Positions 18,126 to 27,221 of a DNA stretch of 64,000 nt are shown here, in pieces. The DNA lies in contig NZ_JAUSUV010000004.1 of assembly GCF_030814315.1 (NCBI RefSeq), positions 224,484 to 288,483 on the forward strand. The letters are read 5' to 3'. Within the stretch, counting starts at the first letter, position 1; the number at the start of each line of letters is the position of its first letter. The notes under the pieces are model-generated. The model did no database searches. It was not told the DNA's origin and saw only the letters and a list, made by a program, of their open reading frames with translations. This DNA comes from Croceifilum oryzae (GTDB taxonomy: Bacteria; Bacillota; Bacilli; Thermoactinomycetales; Thermoactinomycetaceae). Made by a program: the position numbers and the translations under genes.

Positions 18126-19370
18126 ATGCGATATGTAGCAGGTAACTGTCTTTGGACCGCTCAGACAACAATTCCCAAACAATATTCATATCTAACAACT
18201 GATCTTCAAACAGAGGTTGTTATCATAGGCGGAGGGCTCGCAGGAGCAATCACAGCCTATCAATTTGCAAAAGCTGGAATTCAAACTGTATTAGTTGAGA
18301 AGACAATTATTGGATATCTAAGTACTAGAGCTTCGACATCGATTCTCCAATATGAAATAGATACCAATATGGTACAGTTGCAAAGTATGTATGGGATTGA
18401 TGCGGCAGTTCGATCATTTCAATTATGTTTTGATGCTGTATCCGACTTAGAAAAGGTGATTCAGACTCTCGATGATGACTGTGAATTTTCTCGCTCATCC
18501 TGCCTGTATTATTCACCAAAAAAGAATGATGTTCGCTGGCTAGAGAGAGAGTTCAATCTTCGCAGAAAGCATGGATTTCCTGTAGAGTGGATTCAATCAG
18601 AACAAGACAATGGACGTTTTGCTTTTCCGATTGCGGGAGGAATTTTATCTTCTGACGGAGCTGGAACGGTAAATCCATATAGGCTTACACATGCTCTGCT
18701 CCGAGAAGCAGAAAAAGCAGGGGCACGTATTTATGAAAATACAGATATAGACAAAATTGTTGACGATCCCTCTAATGGTCAAACAAAGGTAACCACTCAA
18801 CACGGCTTCCATATAACAGCCAACAAAATCATCATCTGTACAGGATACGAGGCTAAGAACTTGATTCGAGGGCAACGCTTAGGATCATTAGCCCGTACAT
18901 TTAACATTGTCACCAAGCCTTATTCAGAGGTTCCTGGTTGGCATGATCGATGTATCATACGTGATACTGACGAACCTTATACATATGTTAGAGGTACAAA
19001 AGATCAACGAATTATCATCGGCGGAGAAGATGTGAATGCCGGTGGTGTGAGTAGTAAGATATCCAACCTAGATGATGACGATCCATTGGTCGAACAGCAA
19101 TATAACCGGTTGTTGACCAAACTTCAAGAACTCTTTCCCCAGTTACAAGTGCAGCATTCTGACATTGAATTCCAATACCATGCACTTTTTAATAACACTA
19201 AGGATGGGCTTCCTTTTATTGGTCAAGTCGACTACTATCCAAATTGTTATTTCAACTTGGGATATGGAAGTAATGGAATCCTTTCTGTTTTAACTGGGTC
19301 AAAATTGTTACTTGATCTATATCAGGGAACAAAGAGTCCAGATTTAGATCTGTTTAATTTTCAGCGATAG
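18126..19370 (+). CDS. FAD-dependent oxidoreductase (DAO family)
   Basis: About 414 residues from ATG 18126, with AGGAG eight bases upstream (earlier GTG 18117 and ATG 18120 overlap that site). The dinucleotide motif VVIIGGGLAGAITAYQFAKAG lies near residues 31-51 and the late FAD segment GLPFIGQV...YFNLGYGSNGI near the C-terminus. It resembles amine or amino-acid oxidases related to gamma-glutamylputrescine oxidase. The Rieske domain present in some relatives is absent. Substrate unknown; single-gene unit. Confidence 0.85.
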   Translation: MRYVAGNCLWTAQTTIPKQYSYLTTDLQTEVVIIGGGLAGAITAYQFAKAGIQTVLVEKTIIGYLSTRASTSILQYEIDTNMVQLQSMYGIDAAVRSFQLCFDAVSDLEKVIQTLDDDCEFSRSSCLYYSPKKNDVRWLEREFNLRRKHGFPVEWIQSEQDNGRFAFPIAGGILSSDGAGTVNPYRLTHALLREAEKAGARIYENTDIDKIVDDPSNGQTKVTTQHGFHITANKIIICTGYEAKNLIRGQRLGSLARTFNIVTKPYSEVPGWHDRCIIRDTDEPYTYVRGTKDQRIIIGGEDVNAGGVSSKISNLDDDDPLVEQQYNRLLTKLQELFPQLQVQHSDIEFQYHALFNNTKDGLPFIGQVDYYPNCYFNLGYGSNGILSVLTGSKLLLDLYQGTKSPDLDLFNFQR

Positions 19371-19379
19371 CATTCTTAA

Positions 19380-19412
19380 CAAACCACCCGCCAATACACG
19401 GCAGGTGGTTTG
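19380..19412. terminator. Bidirectional terminator
   Basis: 9-bp outer stem CAAACCACC/GGTGGTTTG with an inner GCC/GGC, between convergent genes. Confidence 0.75.
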
Positions 19413-19417
19413 TGTTC

Positions 19418-21007
19418 TTATGGGATGTGCGGAAGGGGAGAGAACTCCTTGTTGTCGATAAATATATTCCGAACGGCTCCAGCTGATTTTTTGCTAGTCA
19501 TCTGTATCTTATGGTTGGCAAATCGCAACTTGGGAGAACGGATAATCGTCACATCTTCTATCTGAAGATAAGAAAAATCCCCTTGGTTTAATTCAATAAA
19601 CTGCTGTTCAATACCCTCGCAATGTACGTGAGAGATTCGGAACCTCTTTGAACGACCGTGGTTAAAGAAGAGGGCTGAACAACAGTTTCGAATTACTGTG
19701 TTACTTATGTGGATTTGGCAATCATCACGATTGTCATAGTCACCTGCGGGAGATTGAAAAGCGATACCCCTCCGGTAACCTTCAATGGTACAGTTCGCAA
19801 TTCGAGCATCTGTTTGAGCAGGGTATAAGCGAATACCGGCGTTTGATAACTTCGATAGCTCTTGTTCACTCCCTGAACGGTATCGAATCTTACATCCTTC
19901 GATAAATACTTCTTTACACGGGGAATAGAAATGGATTCCTGCGTTGCCAAAGCTGAAATTTATAATTTCACAGTTACGAATTTGAAAGCCATAAAAAGTA
20001 AGTTGAAGGGGAGAGGACTTATCAGGATTCCCTGAACTGATTGCTTGTGAATCGGCTACAATCCCGGTTCCAGCTGAGTTAATAGCCCTGCAGTTTTGAA
20101 TCGTAATATCTGAGCTATAACCATTGTGACTAAGCAAGAAAGAGGCTCCAGCAGCACAAACATCTACTACATTATCTATCAATGCTTCGCACGAGCCTTC
20201 TAGATCGACTGAATGGCGCATTCCATATGTATATCCATCCCGAACGGTAATACCATTACACCCACCGAAAAATTGAATCCCGTAACCTTGACCGCCACCA
20301 ACTACTTGAGGATTGGTAAATTCAAAACCTTCTACGCGTGTTTGGATCGCTTTTCGCACCTGTATTCCAGATCCGGCACCCCTTGTTCCTTGAATATTTG
20401 TAACCTGAAGATTGCGAACATAGTTAGCATAAATACCTCTTCCGCAAGTGGATCCTTCTAACATCCGATACCGAAAACCATCTATTTTTACATTCTCTAC
20501 TGGATTTACCTTATATACATTTACTCCGGATGGGGAAGGGGACTTGGGTAAGCGTATATAATCTCGAAGCCATATTGTATTATTCTCCACATAAAAAACT
20601 TCATGTACTTCTGTGTTTAGATCAGTGTGGTTATCCTTAAATCGCACCGAATCATCTGTTACAACAATCATATCCCCAGGTTTGATATCACTTGGATTTA
20701 TCGAAAGATTGATTTTCTGATCTCGTCGATTTGCTGGTTCGAGTAGCTGATAGGAGAGATCATTTCGAGTTCCTTCAATGATAAAAATATCTTTATTACG
20801 ATCTGTGGGAATGAACTCAACAACCCCAGCGCATCTAATGTGGATTGGCTTTCTGATGAGCACGGAGTCTAGATAATAGGTTCCGCTAGGGACGATTAGT
20901 TCACCGCCATCTTGCAGGGATGAAATGGCGCGTTGGAACCTACCTACATCATTTTGTTCATAAGGGGTTCTATCGACCTTACTGATTGAGATCCTGGCAA
21001 CTTGCAA
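19418..21007 (-). CDS. Right-handed parallel beta-helix (pectate-lyase-like) protein
   Basis: About 529 residues from a TTG at 21007 with GGGAGGTG upstream. A longer in-frame reading to 21136 exists but has no ribosome site and would overlap the divergent gene. It starts with a pectate-lyase-type entry (RFQRAISSLQDGGELIVPSGTYYL), then many ~22-residue turns with repeated IRNC-, IQNC-, IEGC- and IANC-type steps, typical of parallel beta-helices. There is no signal peptide. Relatives include polysaccharide lyases, epimerases and phage tail-spike-like proteins; no catalytic set is evident, so substrate and location are open. Confidence 0.75.
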   Translation of the reverse strand: MQVARISISKVDRTPYEQNDVGRFQRAISSLQDGGELIVPSGTYYLDSVLIRKPIHIRCAGVVEFIPTDRNKDIFIIEGTRNDLSYQLLEPANRRDQKINLSINPSDIKPGDMIVVTDDSVRFKDNHTDLNTEVHEVFYVENNTIWLRDYIRLPKSPSPSGVNVYKVNPVENVKIDGFRYRMLEGSTCGRGIYANYVRNLQVTNIQGTRGAGSGIQVRKAIQTRVEGFEFTNPQVVGGGQGYGIQFFGGCNGITVRDGYTYGMRHSVDLEGSCEALIDNVVDVCAAGASFLLSHNGYSSDITIQNCRAINSAGTGIVADSQAISSGNPDKSSPLQLTFYGFQIRNCEIINFSFGNAGIHFYSPCKEVFIEGCKIRYRSGSEQELSKLSNAGIRLYPAQTDARIANCTIEGYRRGIAFQSPAGDYDNRDDCQIHISNTVIRNCCSALFFNHGRSKRFRISHVHCEGIEQQFIELNQGDFSYLQIEDVTIIRSPKLRFANHKIQMTSKKSAGAVRNIFIDNKEFSPLPHIP

Positions 21008-21126
21008 GGTGCTCACCTCCCAAAAGAATACTAATAATATGGATATGTATATTACTGATGTATTAGTATAAAATGGAAAAATAGAGTCAGTGTATTTGAG
21101 ATCCACAAAAAGGGAGTTCATGCGAC

Positions 21127-21612
21127 ATGGAACCAAAGTTAATTCACAAGGAAGAGATGTTAATCACAGGAATTGCCGTAAAAACAAACAACAAGCGAGA
21201 AGTTTCCGATTCAGGAGATATCCCTAAACTATGGAGTCGTTTTTACACAGAGAAAATTTCTCACAAGATCATTCAGTCTTCTTCAACAGAAGTGCTCGGA
21301 GTTTATACTCAGTATGAAAATAAGGATGAGGGAGATTATTTGATGTTAATCGGACAACAAATATCTGAAACAAATCGACCAAATGACGATCTAGTAACAG
21401 TGAGACTTCCTGCATCTGCATATTTGGTTTTTAGCTCGAAAGTAGGTCCGGTTCATCAAATAGTACCCGAAACGTGGAAAGGAATTTGGAAATGGTTTCA
21501 AGAGCATGACCTAGAGAGAGCCTTCGCGGGAGACTTTGAATTATATGATGAAAGAAGCGAAAATCCAGAGAAGGCGGTTGTGGATGTCTATATATCAATA
21601 AAACAAGCCTAA
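21127..21612 (+). CDS. GyrI-like / AraC effector-binding domain protein
   Basis: 161 residues, one domain and no DNA-binding part. Features: LIHKEEMLITGIAVKT, IPKLWSRFY, GVYTQYENKDEGDYLMLIGQ, LPASAYLVF and ETWKGIWKWF, with D-E-E residues in the C-terminal strands, as in the GyrI-like/Cass2 small-molecule-binding family. These bind cationic or drug-like molecules, act as stand-alone sensors, or hydrolyse small toxins. It starts 119 bases from the divergent beta-helix gene, with GGGAG before the ATG. Confidence 0.8.
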   Translation: MEPKLIHKEEMLITGIAVKTNNKREVSDSGDIPKLWSRFYTEKISHKIIQSSSTEVLGVYTQYENKDEGDYLMLIGQQISETNRPNDDLVTVRLPASAYLVFSSKVGPVHQIVPETWKGIWKWFQEHDLERAFAGDFELYDERSENPEKAVVDVYISIKQA

Positions 21613-21647
21613 TCAAGGTTACAAAACAAATATTTTGTAACCTTGAT
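21612..21647 (+). terminator. Terminator after the GyrI-like gene
   Basis: Perfect 15-bp stem ATCAAGGTTACAAAA / TTTTGTAACCTTGAT with a 6-base loop, directly at the stop codon. There is no long T run. Confidence 0.7.
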
Positions 21648-21781
21648 GTATCAGATGGAGACAAACCCTTATTAATTACAGTATTTTTCATGTGCTATCT
21701 AATTAGATTTACTTCTCACTAGATAGAGTTAACTATAGTTTTGAGAAATTAGTAGGATTTTGGCGAAAATGAGAAATGAAA

Positions 21782-21817
21782 ATAACGTCAGTTGCTACAG
21801 TTAGCAACTGACGTTAT
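21782..21817 (-). terminator. Terminator hairpin at the end of the nucleotidyltransferase fragment
   Basis: 15-bp perfect stem ATAACGTCAGTTGCT / AGCAACTGACGTTAT with a 6-base loop. The fragment's last codons and stop lie inside the hairpin. Confidence 0.7.
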
Positions 21818-22034
21818 GATGATCACCCGGAATAACGACCTGCCGGTTCCAATCCGAAAAATAGTTCAGCAACTCGTGTATGTTTTCGCGAAAACAACAT
21901 AAGTCCACATCTTTATGTAGCCGTGTTTGTTTACCATGATCCAAATCTAAGGCCCAGCCACCAGCGATAAACCATGGATAACGAAACGGCTTCATTATCT
22001 CTACAACCAGATTAAGCTCTGGGGAATAAATCAA
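21801..22034 (-). pseudogene. Truncated aminoglycoside nucleotidyltransferase-like gene
   Basis: 77 residues. The N-terminus matches the nucleotidyltransferase fold of ANT(2'')/AadB-like enzymes: FIAGGWALDLDHGKQTRLHKDVDL contains the GG-W and the DxD pair (D-V-D) that bind nucleotide and metal, then REN..ELLNYFSDW. Relatives are roughly 170-260 residues long. Here the frame stops just after VIPGDHHNVSC within a terminator hairpin, so most of the protein is missing. The TTG start has a strong AGGAGGG, so it may still be translated. It is probably a 3' deletion remnant. Confidence 0.65.
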
Positions 22035-22091
22035 ATAAAATCCCTCCTGACATGTGTTTGATCCTGAAACAAAATAAAATAACGTTACAAA

Positions 22092-22130
22092 ACACAGGTA
22101 ACTTATCTTAGCCTGATAAGTTACCTGTGT
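22092..22130 (-). terminator. Terminator after the 5'-nucleotidase gene
   Basis: 16-bp perfect stem ACACAGGTAACTTATC / GATAAGTTACCTGTGT with a 7-base loop; TTTTG follows on the minus strand. Confidence 0.9.
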
Positions 22131-22133
22131 AAA

Positions 22134-23738
22134 TCAGTTCCCTTTGGTAATGCGCCCTTCTATTTCTGCATGGAAAGGCTGTGGTAATTGTTTTATAAAC
22201 TCTACCAGACCATCTAAATCCGTAGGCCCTACAGTACGATGAGTTCCTTTTCCGAATTCAGTAAATGCATCTCCTCCCGTTGCAAGGAAATTATTGGTTG
22301 TTACGGTATACTCTTTTGCTAGGTCAATCTCTGTTCCGTCTGATTTTTTCAAATCATATACTCGATCATTAGCAGGACGAGCACTATCCCATTTATAAGT
22401 TAAACCACTAATTTGCAACATTCGAACACGATCTGGATCTTGAAATTGTTGATTAAGCACTCTTTTTACCTGCTCCCCAGTAAGCTTCATCGAAACGAGA
22501 TCGTTACCAAATGGCTGGATGGTAAAAAGATCTCCCCATGTAACTTTCCCTGCTGGCATATCTGCACGAATGCCTCCTGGATTCATAAAAGCAAAGTCTG
22601 TTGACATTTTCCAGCGTTGCGAATCTGCGATAAAGTTTCCGAGTGCTGACTCACCAGAGGCATTTTCTGCTCTTGTAATAACTCCTGAAGATTGCGCAAC
22701 CTCCCTACTAATTATCGGAGCTACTTTGGCTTTCGCTTTCTCCACAATTTCATGTGTACGAGCATCAGGCGTTATGCCCTCATGATAGGTATAAACGATC
22801 TCAGAAGATTTTTTTACAACATCTTTCGTTTTCTTATCCACCACTAGATCCACATCAGCAAAAGCACTTCCATAGCTACCTGCTTGTACAACCATCTTGC
22901 CATCCACTGTTCCGTTTAAATATGTATGACTATGGCCAGCAAATACAACGTCTACTTCCGGATCAAGCTTTTGGGCGATGTCTGCTATCGGACCAGTAAT
23001 CTTGCCCGTAGAAGCATCTTGCAATCCACCTTCATGCGCTAAAACCATGATCGCTTTGACATCTTGTTTCTTTAATTCCTTTACTTGTTGATTCACAGCT
23101 TCTGCTTCATCCGTGAAGATTACATCTTTTACCCCTTCTGGCGTTACAACGCTCGGGGTGGTCTGGGTAACAACTCCGATGAATCCAATCTTTACACCTT
23201 CTACTACTTTAATAGCACGCGGAGGGAGAATTGGCTTCTTCGTCTTCTTGTCTAATACATTGGCTACAATATAGGGGAAATTTGCTCCTTTAAAGAATCC
23301 TGTCTTTGGATGATAACCTCCATCAATCATTCTCTTTAGCTCAGTTAAACCCTCATCGAACTCATGATTACCTACTGTGCCCACGTCAAAGTTCAACTTA
23401 TTTAAGATATCAATAGTCGGCTCGTCTTGCAATAATGCAGATGCCGGAGAGCTCGCTCCCACTATATCGCCAGCATGGACGAGCAGTGTATTCTTGTTTT
23501 GTGCTTCACGTTGTTTGAGATGTGCAGCTAGGTATTCAGCAGTACCCGTCACTTTATCATTTGCTTTCCCAGCTTTATCAATCTGTCCATGAAAATCATT
23601 GATACTGAGAATTTGCAAATGTAGATCTGGATCACCAACTTCTACATTCGCTCCCCTATCAAAGCCTGTTAATAAACTAGCTGAGATAAGTACACCGGTC
23701 ATAAATCCGATTGAAGTGCGTTTGATTGGATATTTCAA
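22134..23738 (-). CDS. Secreted 5'-nucleotidase / 2',3'-cyclic phosphodiesterase family protein
   Basis: About 534 residues. Start is probably TTG 23738; the TTG at 23747 lies too close to AAAGGAGAG. After a signal-like N-terminus come the metallophosphoesterase motifs: NDFHGQ near 50, AGDIVGASSP, GNHEFDEG, HEGG, GHSHTYLNG. The C-terminal 5'-nucleotidase domain has the substrate loop NPGGIRADM and ends in NNFLATGGDAFTEFGKG. It should hydrolyse extracellular nucleotides for phosphate or nucleoside salvage. No sortase motif is seen at the C-terminus. Single-gene unit. Confidence 0.9.
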   Translation of the reverse strand: MKYPIKRTSIGFMTGVLISASLLTGFDRGANVEVGDPDLHLQILSINDFHGQIDKAGKANDKVTGTAEYLAAHLKQREAQNKNTLLVHAGDIVGASSPASALLQDEPTIDILNKLNFDVGTVGNHEFDEGLTELKRMIDGGYHPKTGFFKGANFPYIVANVLDKKTKKPILPPRAIKVVEGVKIGFIGVVTQTTPSVVTPEGVKDVIFTDEAEAVNQQVKELKKQDVKAIMVLAHEGGLQDASTGKITGPIADIAQKLDPEVDVVFAGHSHTYLNGTVDGKMVVQAGSYGSAFADVDLVVDKKTKDVVKKSSEIVYTYHEGITPDARTHEIVEKAKAKVAPIISREVAQSSGVITRAENASGESALGNFIADSQRWKMSTDFAFMNPGGIRADMPAGKVTWGDLFTIQPFGNDLVSMKLTGEQVKRVLNQQFQDPDRVRMLQISGLTYKWDSARPANDRVYDLKKSDGTEIDLAKEYTVTTNNFLATGGDAFTEFGKGTHRTVGPTDLDGLVEFIKQLPQPFHAEIEGRITKGN

Positions 23739-23951
23739 AAATATCAACTCTCCTTTATATTCTCATCATTGCGATCAATCAGCTTTACCCATCAATTTGA
23801 CTGCAACGTTTTCATTTTAGCACAAAAGTAACTATTTTCTATATAATTTATAATTAATGGAAGCAACTCTCGTATTTCTATTTAATAAATTGATATAAAC
23901 ATAGTAAAAATATAGATAAAAAAATAGAATTATTTCTTTGTGCATGCTATA

Positions 23952-23984
23952 TTATATATATACGTTATATGTTATATATATACG
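23952..23984 (+). repeat. Two direct TTATATATATACGT repeats, 20-bp period
   Basis: The units TTATATATATACGTTA and TTATATATATACGTAA start at 23952 and 23972, just upstream of the DUF485/symporter operon and downstream of a TGCATGCTATATT stretch. They could overlap the promoter or act as an operator. The 23739-24010 gap holds nothing else I can identify. Confidence 0.4.
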
Positions 23985-24010
23985 TAATGAAATCCCAAGG
24001 AGGAATCCCG

Positions 24011-24331
24011 TTGGAGCCAAGACAGTCTTATCAATGGGCGCAAATTGCTCGCTCATCGGAATTTATTAAACTAATGAAAAAGAGGAAAAAATTTCAGATT
24101 TTTTCGGCAATATTCTTTGTTTTGTATTACTTTGCACTCCCTGTACTAGCAGGTTATACAGATTTATTAAACAAAAGTGTTTTTGGTTCAATAAATGGAA
24201 TTTATCTTTTTGCCCTTTCTCAATTTTTTATGGCATGGATTCTTGCTTTTATCTATGTTCGACACGCCAATCAACTGGATCAAACGATTGAACAAATCAA
24301 AAAAGACCTATCAAAGGAGGGTTTATCCTAA
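24011..24331 (+). CDS. DUF485 family membrane protein (symporter partner)
   Basis: About 106 residues from a TTG at 24011 with AAGGAGGA six bases upstream. It begins EPRQSYQWAQIARSSEF, a DUF485 hallmark, and has two membrane segments (about 40-60 and 75-95). DUF485 proteins almost always precede acetate/cation symporters, as here: the stop is followed with no gap by the symporter ATG. Confidence 0.88.
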   Translation: MEPRQSYQWAQIARSSEFIKLMKKRKKFQIFSAIFFVLYYFALPVLAGYTDLLNKSVFGSINGIYLFALSQFFMAWILAFIYVRHANQLDQTIEQIKKDLSKEGLS

Positions 24332-25828
24332 ATGGCATTTCTCTTTTTTTCAATCATAGTCCTTATAACATTGTTGATTACCTACTGGGCATCTAAACGT
24401 ACAAGCACTACAGCAGACTTTTATGTAGCAGGAAAATCAATCTCAGGTTGGCAAAATGGCATTGCCATTGCAGGCGATTATATGAGTGCAGCTAGCTTCT
24501 TAGGGATTGCCGGGATTATTGCTTTAAATGGATTTGATGGTTTCATGTATTCTGTGGGTTGGTTAGTTGCTTATCTGGTAGTTCTCATTATAGTAGCTGA
24601 ACCTTTACGAAACACAGGTCAGTATACTCTTGCGGACATGCTCGCCTATCGGATGAGTAGAAAGCCTGTTCGTGCAGTAGCTGCTCTTAGTACGATTACC
24701 ATTTCTACCTTCTACATGATTGCTCAATTAGTTGGAGCTGGCGGCATTATTAAGCTTCTGCTCGGCTTAGACTACGAATTATCTATCATTATCATCGGCG
24801 TTCTGATGATCTTCTATGTTGTGTTCGGAGGAATGCTCGCAACCACCTGGGTACAAATCATTAAAGCTGTTCTTCTGATGGCAGGTACAGTGATTTTAAG
24901 CTTTCTTGTTTTAAGTAAGTTTAACTTCAGCATGGTAGAGATGTTTAACCAAGTTTCAGAACGATATGGTCAATCCTTTTTAGAGCCAGGGAAGCTATAC
25001 AAAAATCCACTTGATAATATTTCCCTTGGCTTAGCCCTACTTGCCGGAACTGCTGGCTTACCTCATATTTTAATTCGATTCTATACAGTTCCTACCGCGA
25101 GAGAAGCAAGAAAATCAGTAGTGTGGGCCATGCTGATTATTGGAGCTTTTTATATCATGACTACATTTTTAGGATTTGGGGCTTCCTTGCTTGTAGGTCA
25201 AGACAAGATTATGTTAGCAGACAAATCAGGTAATATGTCTGCACCATTACTAGCAGAAGCTCTTGGCGGACCCTATTTCCTCGCATTCATTTCAGCAGTT
25301 GCTTTTGCGACAATCCTAGCTGTTGTAGCTGGATTAGTCATCTCAGCAGCTGGAGCATTTGCCCATGACTTCTACGCAAATGTACTACGTAATGGTAAAG
25401 CGACAGAATCAGAGCAGATAAAGGTTGCAAGATATGGTTCTGTTGGAGTAGGAATTATCTCGATCATCTTAGCCCTTTTGTGCAAAAACCAGAACGTAGC
25501 GTTTCTAGTTGCACTTGCTTTTGCTGTAGCAGCTAGTGCCAACTTACCAGTGATTATTTTTAGTTTGTTTTGGAAGCGCTTTAATACTTACGGAGCAGTA
25601 GCTGGTATGTTAACAGGCTTACTTAGCTCGATCATCTTGGTAATCATTAGTCCTAATGTGATGGAAGCTAGCGCCATTTTCCCGCTCAAAAATCCAGCAC
25701 TCCTCTCTGTCCCACTTGGTTTTATAGGTGCCATTTTAGGTACGCTTTTATCAAAAAATACAACCTCTGAGGAATCATACACAGAGTTGTATGTAAGGGC
25801 CAATACAGGCATTGGTATGAAAGATTAG
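24332..25828 (+). CDS. actP: Cation/acetate symporter, SSS family (ActP-like)
   Basis: 498 residues, about 13 membrane segments. Family signs: [18 protein letters not shown] at the N-terminus, [15 protein letters not shown] (Na+ site region), LADMLAYRM, and [14 protein letters not shown] late. ActP-type carriers take up acetate and other short-chain carboxylates with a cation. AAAGGAGG lies inside the end of the DUF485 gene, so the two are translationally linked. Confidence 0.88.
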   Translation: MAFLFFSIIVLITLLITYWASKRTSTTADFYVAGKSISGWQNGIAIAGDYMSAASFLGIAGIIALNGFDGFMYSVGWLVAYLVVLIIVAEPLRNTGQYTLADMLAYRMSRKPVRAVAALSTITISTFYMIAQLVGAGGIIKLLLGLDYELSIIIIGVLMIFYVVFGGMLATTWVQIIKAVLLMAGTVILSFLVLSKFNFSMVEMFNQVSERYGQSFLEPGKLYKNPLDNISLGLALLAGTAGLPHILIRFYTVPTAREARKSVVWAMLIIGAFYIMTTFLGFGASLLVGQDKIMLADKSGNMSAPLLAEALGGPYFLAFISAVAFATILAVVAGLVISAAGAFAHDFYANVLRNGKATESEQIKVARYGSVGVGIISIILALLCKNQNVAFLVALAFAVAASANLPVIIFSLFWKRFNTYGAVAGMLTGLLSSIILVIISPNVMEASAIFPLKNPALLSVPLGFIGAILGTLLSKNTTSEESYTELYVRANTGIGMKD

Positions 25829-25859
25829 ACTGGATTTCGTCCAGTAATAGTGAACATTA

Positions 25860-25892
25860 GCAAGCACCATCTTACATCAAGATGGTGCTTGC
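25860..25892. terminator. Bidirectional terminator after actP
   Basis: 14-bp perfect stem GCAAGCACCATCTT / AAGATGGTGCTTGC, 5-base loop, followed by CTTTT; convergent genes on both sides. Confidence 0.88.
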
Positions 25893-25905
25893 CTTTTGCT
25901 CCTGA

Positions 25906-26091
25906 TCAATCCTGTGAAGGAGTGTCTTTCTTGATCCACTTTAGAAATTTCTCCCTAATCTTCATACGCTCGTGATCAAACCAACCATTTTTCATCTGCT
26001 CCATCAGTTGCTTTTTGGTGATTTCTCCATTGCGGTATAGTCTACTTAACTCATGACGGACATTTTGAGATAGATGTTCAAAATCATCCAT
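25906..26091 (-). CDS. Small helical protein coupled to the GAF membrane gene
   Basis: 61 residues, charged and probably helical (VRHELSRLYRNGEITKKQL), unknown family. The ATG has AGGGGGG upstream and overlaps the 3' end of the GAF gene by 8 bases (ATGGATGA), which argues that it is a real, coupled gene. Function unknown; a partner of the GAF protein is possible. Confidence 0.65.
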   Translation of the reverse strand: MDDFEHLSQNVRHELSRLYRNGEITKKQLMEQMKNGWFDHERMKIREKFLKWIKKDTPSQD

Positions 26092-26983
26092 GTAGTGCCC
26101 CCCTATTCTTTAGATCTGTATAGATGAGAGGGTATAATAGATAGCTAAATAGAACAGCTCTTTCGATCTCTATTTGTTCATATGCATGAACTTCTCTGCC
26201 CGTCAGGGACATAACTCCAATTCGCTTACTTTTATCAGGGCCTGCATGAATGGGAATACACAGAAGACTACGATATTGCTTTGTTACTAGTTCAATTCTT
26301 TCATACTCGATTGAATCTTGCTCTGTATCTGGAATATAGTAGATCTTGTTCGTCCTCCAACATCGTCCTGCGGCACTTCCATCAATAATCGGTTCATACT
26401 CTTTTACTCGGGGAGAATGTCCACTAGAATGTACATAATGACTCAATTTCTCTGTTGATTTGCTATGTTGCACATGAATGACAATTCTTGGGTTCTTCTC
26501 TCGAAATCCTTTTAAACTATTAATGAGATAGTCCAATAGATAATCAAACGTATCATCCCGATTCCCTTCAAATTCATTTGTCGCTGCTATCGCGGCTGCC
26601 ACCTCTTGCGCAGCGTACATCACTTGGCTTGTGAAATACGTTTCGTCATCATACTTACTATCTAGCTCCGTAAATAAATTCTGGATTTCAGTTAGCTTTT
26701 TGGATTGCTCTTGGATTACCTGAGTATATTGCGCATTTTCGCTTTTTACCACGGTTAATTGTTCCTGTAACTCCATTTTTATCTTTTCGGTTTCCTCAAT
26801 TGACTCCTGATCGATAATCTTCCTTCCAAACCAGTCAATATCCCCCCTAGCTAAGCGGTAAAAGTAAATAAGAACAATTACCGCTAGCGTGCCCGCCACT
26901 AAAAATGATAAAAAATCAAAAAACCAACCCCCATTTTCATCAAGGGTTTTAAAAAACTCAAAAATGGCATCCCAGTTCATCAT
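26084..26983 (-). CDS. Membrane-anchored coiled-coil GAF-domain protein
   Basis: About 299 residues from ATG 26983 with AAAGGGG upstream. One membrane segment (about 20-42), then a long coiled coil (about 60-115, QESIEETEKIKMELQEQL...), then a GAF-like domain (about 120-290) with SAAGRCWRTNKIYYIPD, YRSLLCIPI and IGVMSLTG. GAF domains bind small ligands or sense redox/nucleotide signals. No output kinase, cyclase or phosphatase domain is attached, so it may sense and pass the signal to a partner such as the overlapping 61-residue protein. Confidence 0.72.
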   Translation of the reverse strand: MMNWDAIFEFFKTLDENGGWFFDFLSFLVAGTLAVIVLIYFYRLARGDIDWFGRKIIDQESIEETEKIKMELQEQLTVVKSENAQYTQVIQEQSKKLTEIQNLFTELDSKYDDETYFTSQVMYAAQEVAAAIAATNEFEGNRDDTFDYLLDYLINSLKGFREKNPRIVIHVQHSKSTEKLSHYVHSSGHSPRVKEYEPIIDGSAAGRCWRTNKIYYIPDTEQDSIEYERIELVTKQYRSLLCIPIHAGPDKSKRIGVMSLTGREVHAYEQIEIERAVLFSYLLYPLIYTDLKNRGALHG

Positions 26984-27179
26984 CACTACCCCTTTCAGAG
27001 GAAGAAAAGGTAACATACGGTGTTTAAAATGAAATATTCCCTATTTTCTTAAAAAAATAACATGAAAATATCAAGATGATTTCGCTATCATGTAGTATAT
27101 GTGAAGGAACATACGATGGTATAGTGTGGTGAATTAGAGAAGTAAAAAATATACACCAGATCTAATTCCTTGCAAAGTA

Positions 27180-27205
27180 GCCCTCTTTCAAATCCAAAAG
27201 AGGGC
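27180..27205 (-). terminator. Hairpin after yoaT
   Basis: 9-bp stem GCCCTCTTT / AAAGAGGGC with an 8-base loop, just downstream of the operon; the T run is weak. Confidence 0.55.
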
Positions 27206-27221
27206 AGCATGCTGAGCTGAA

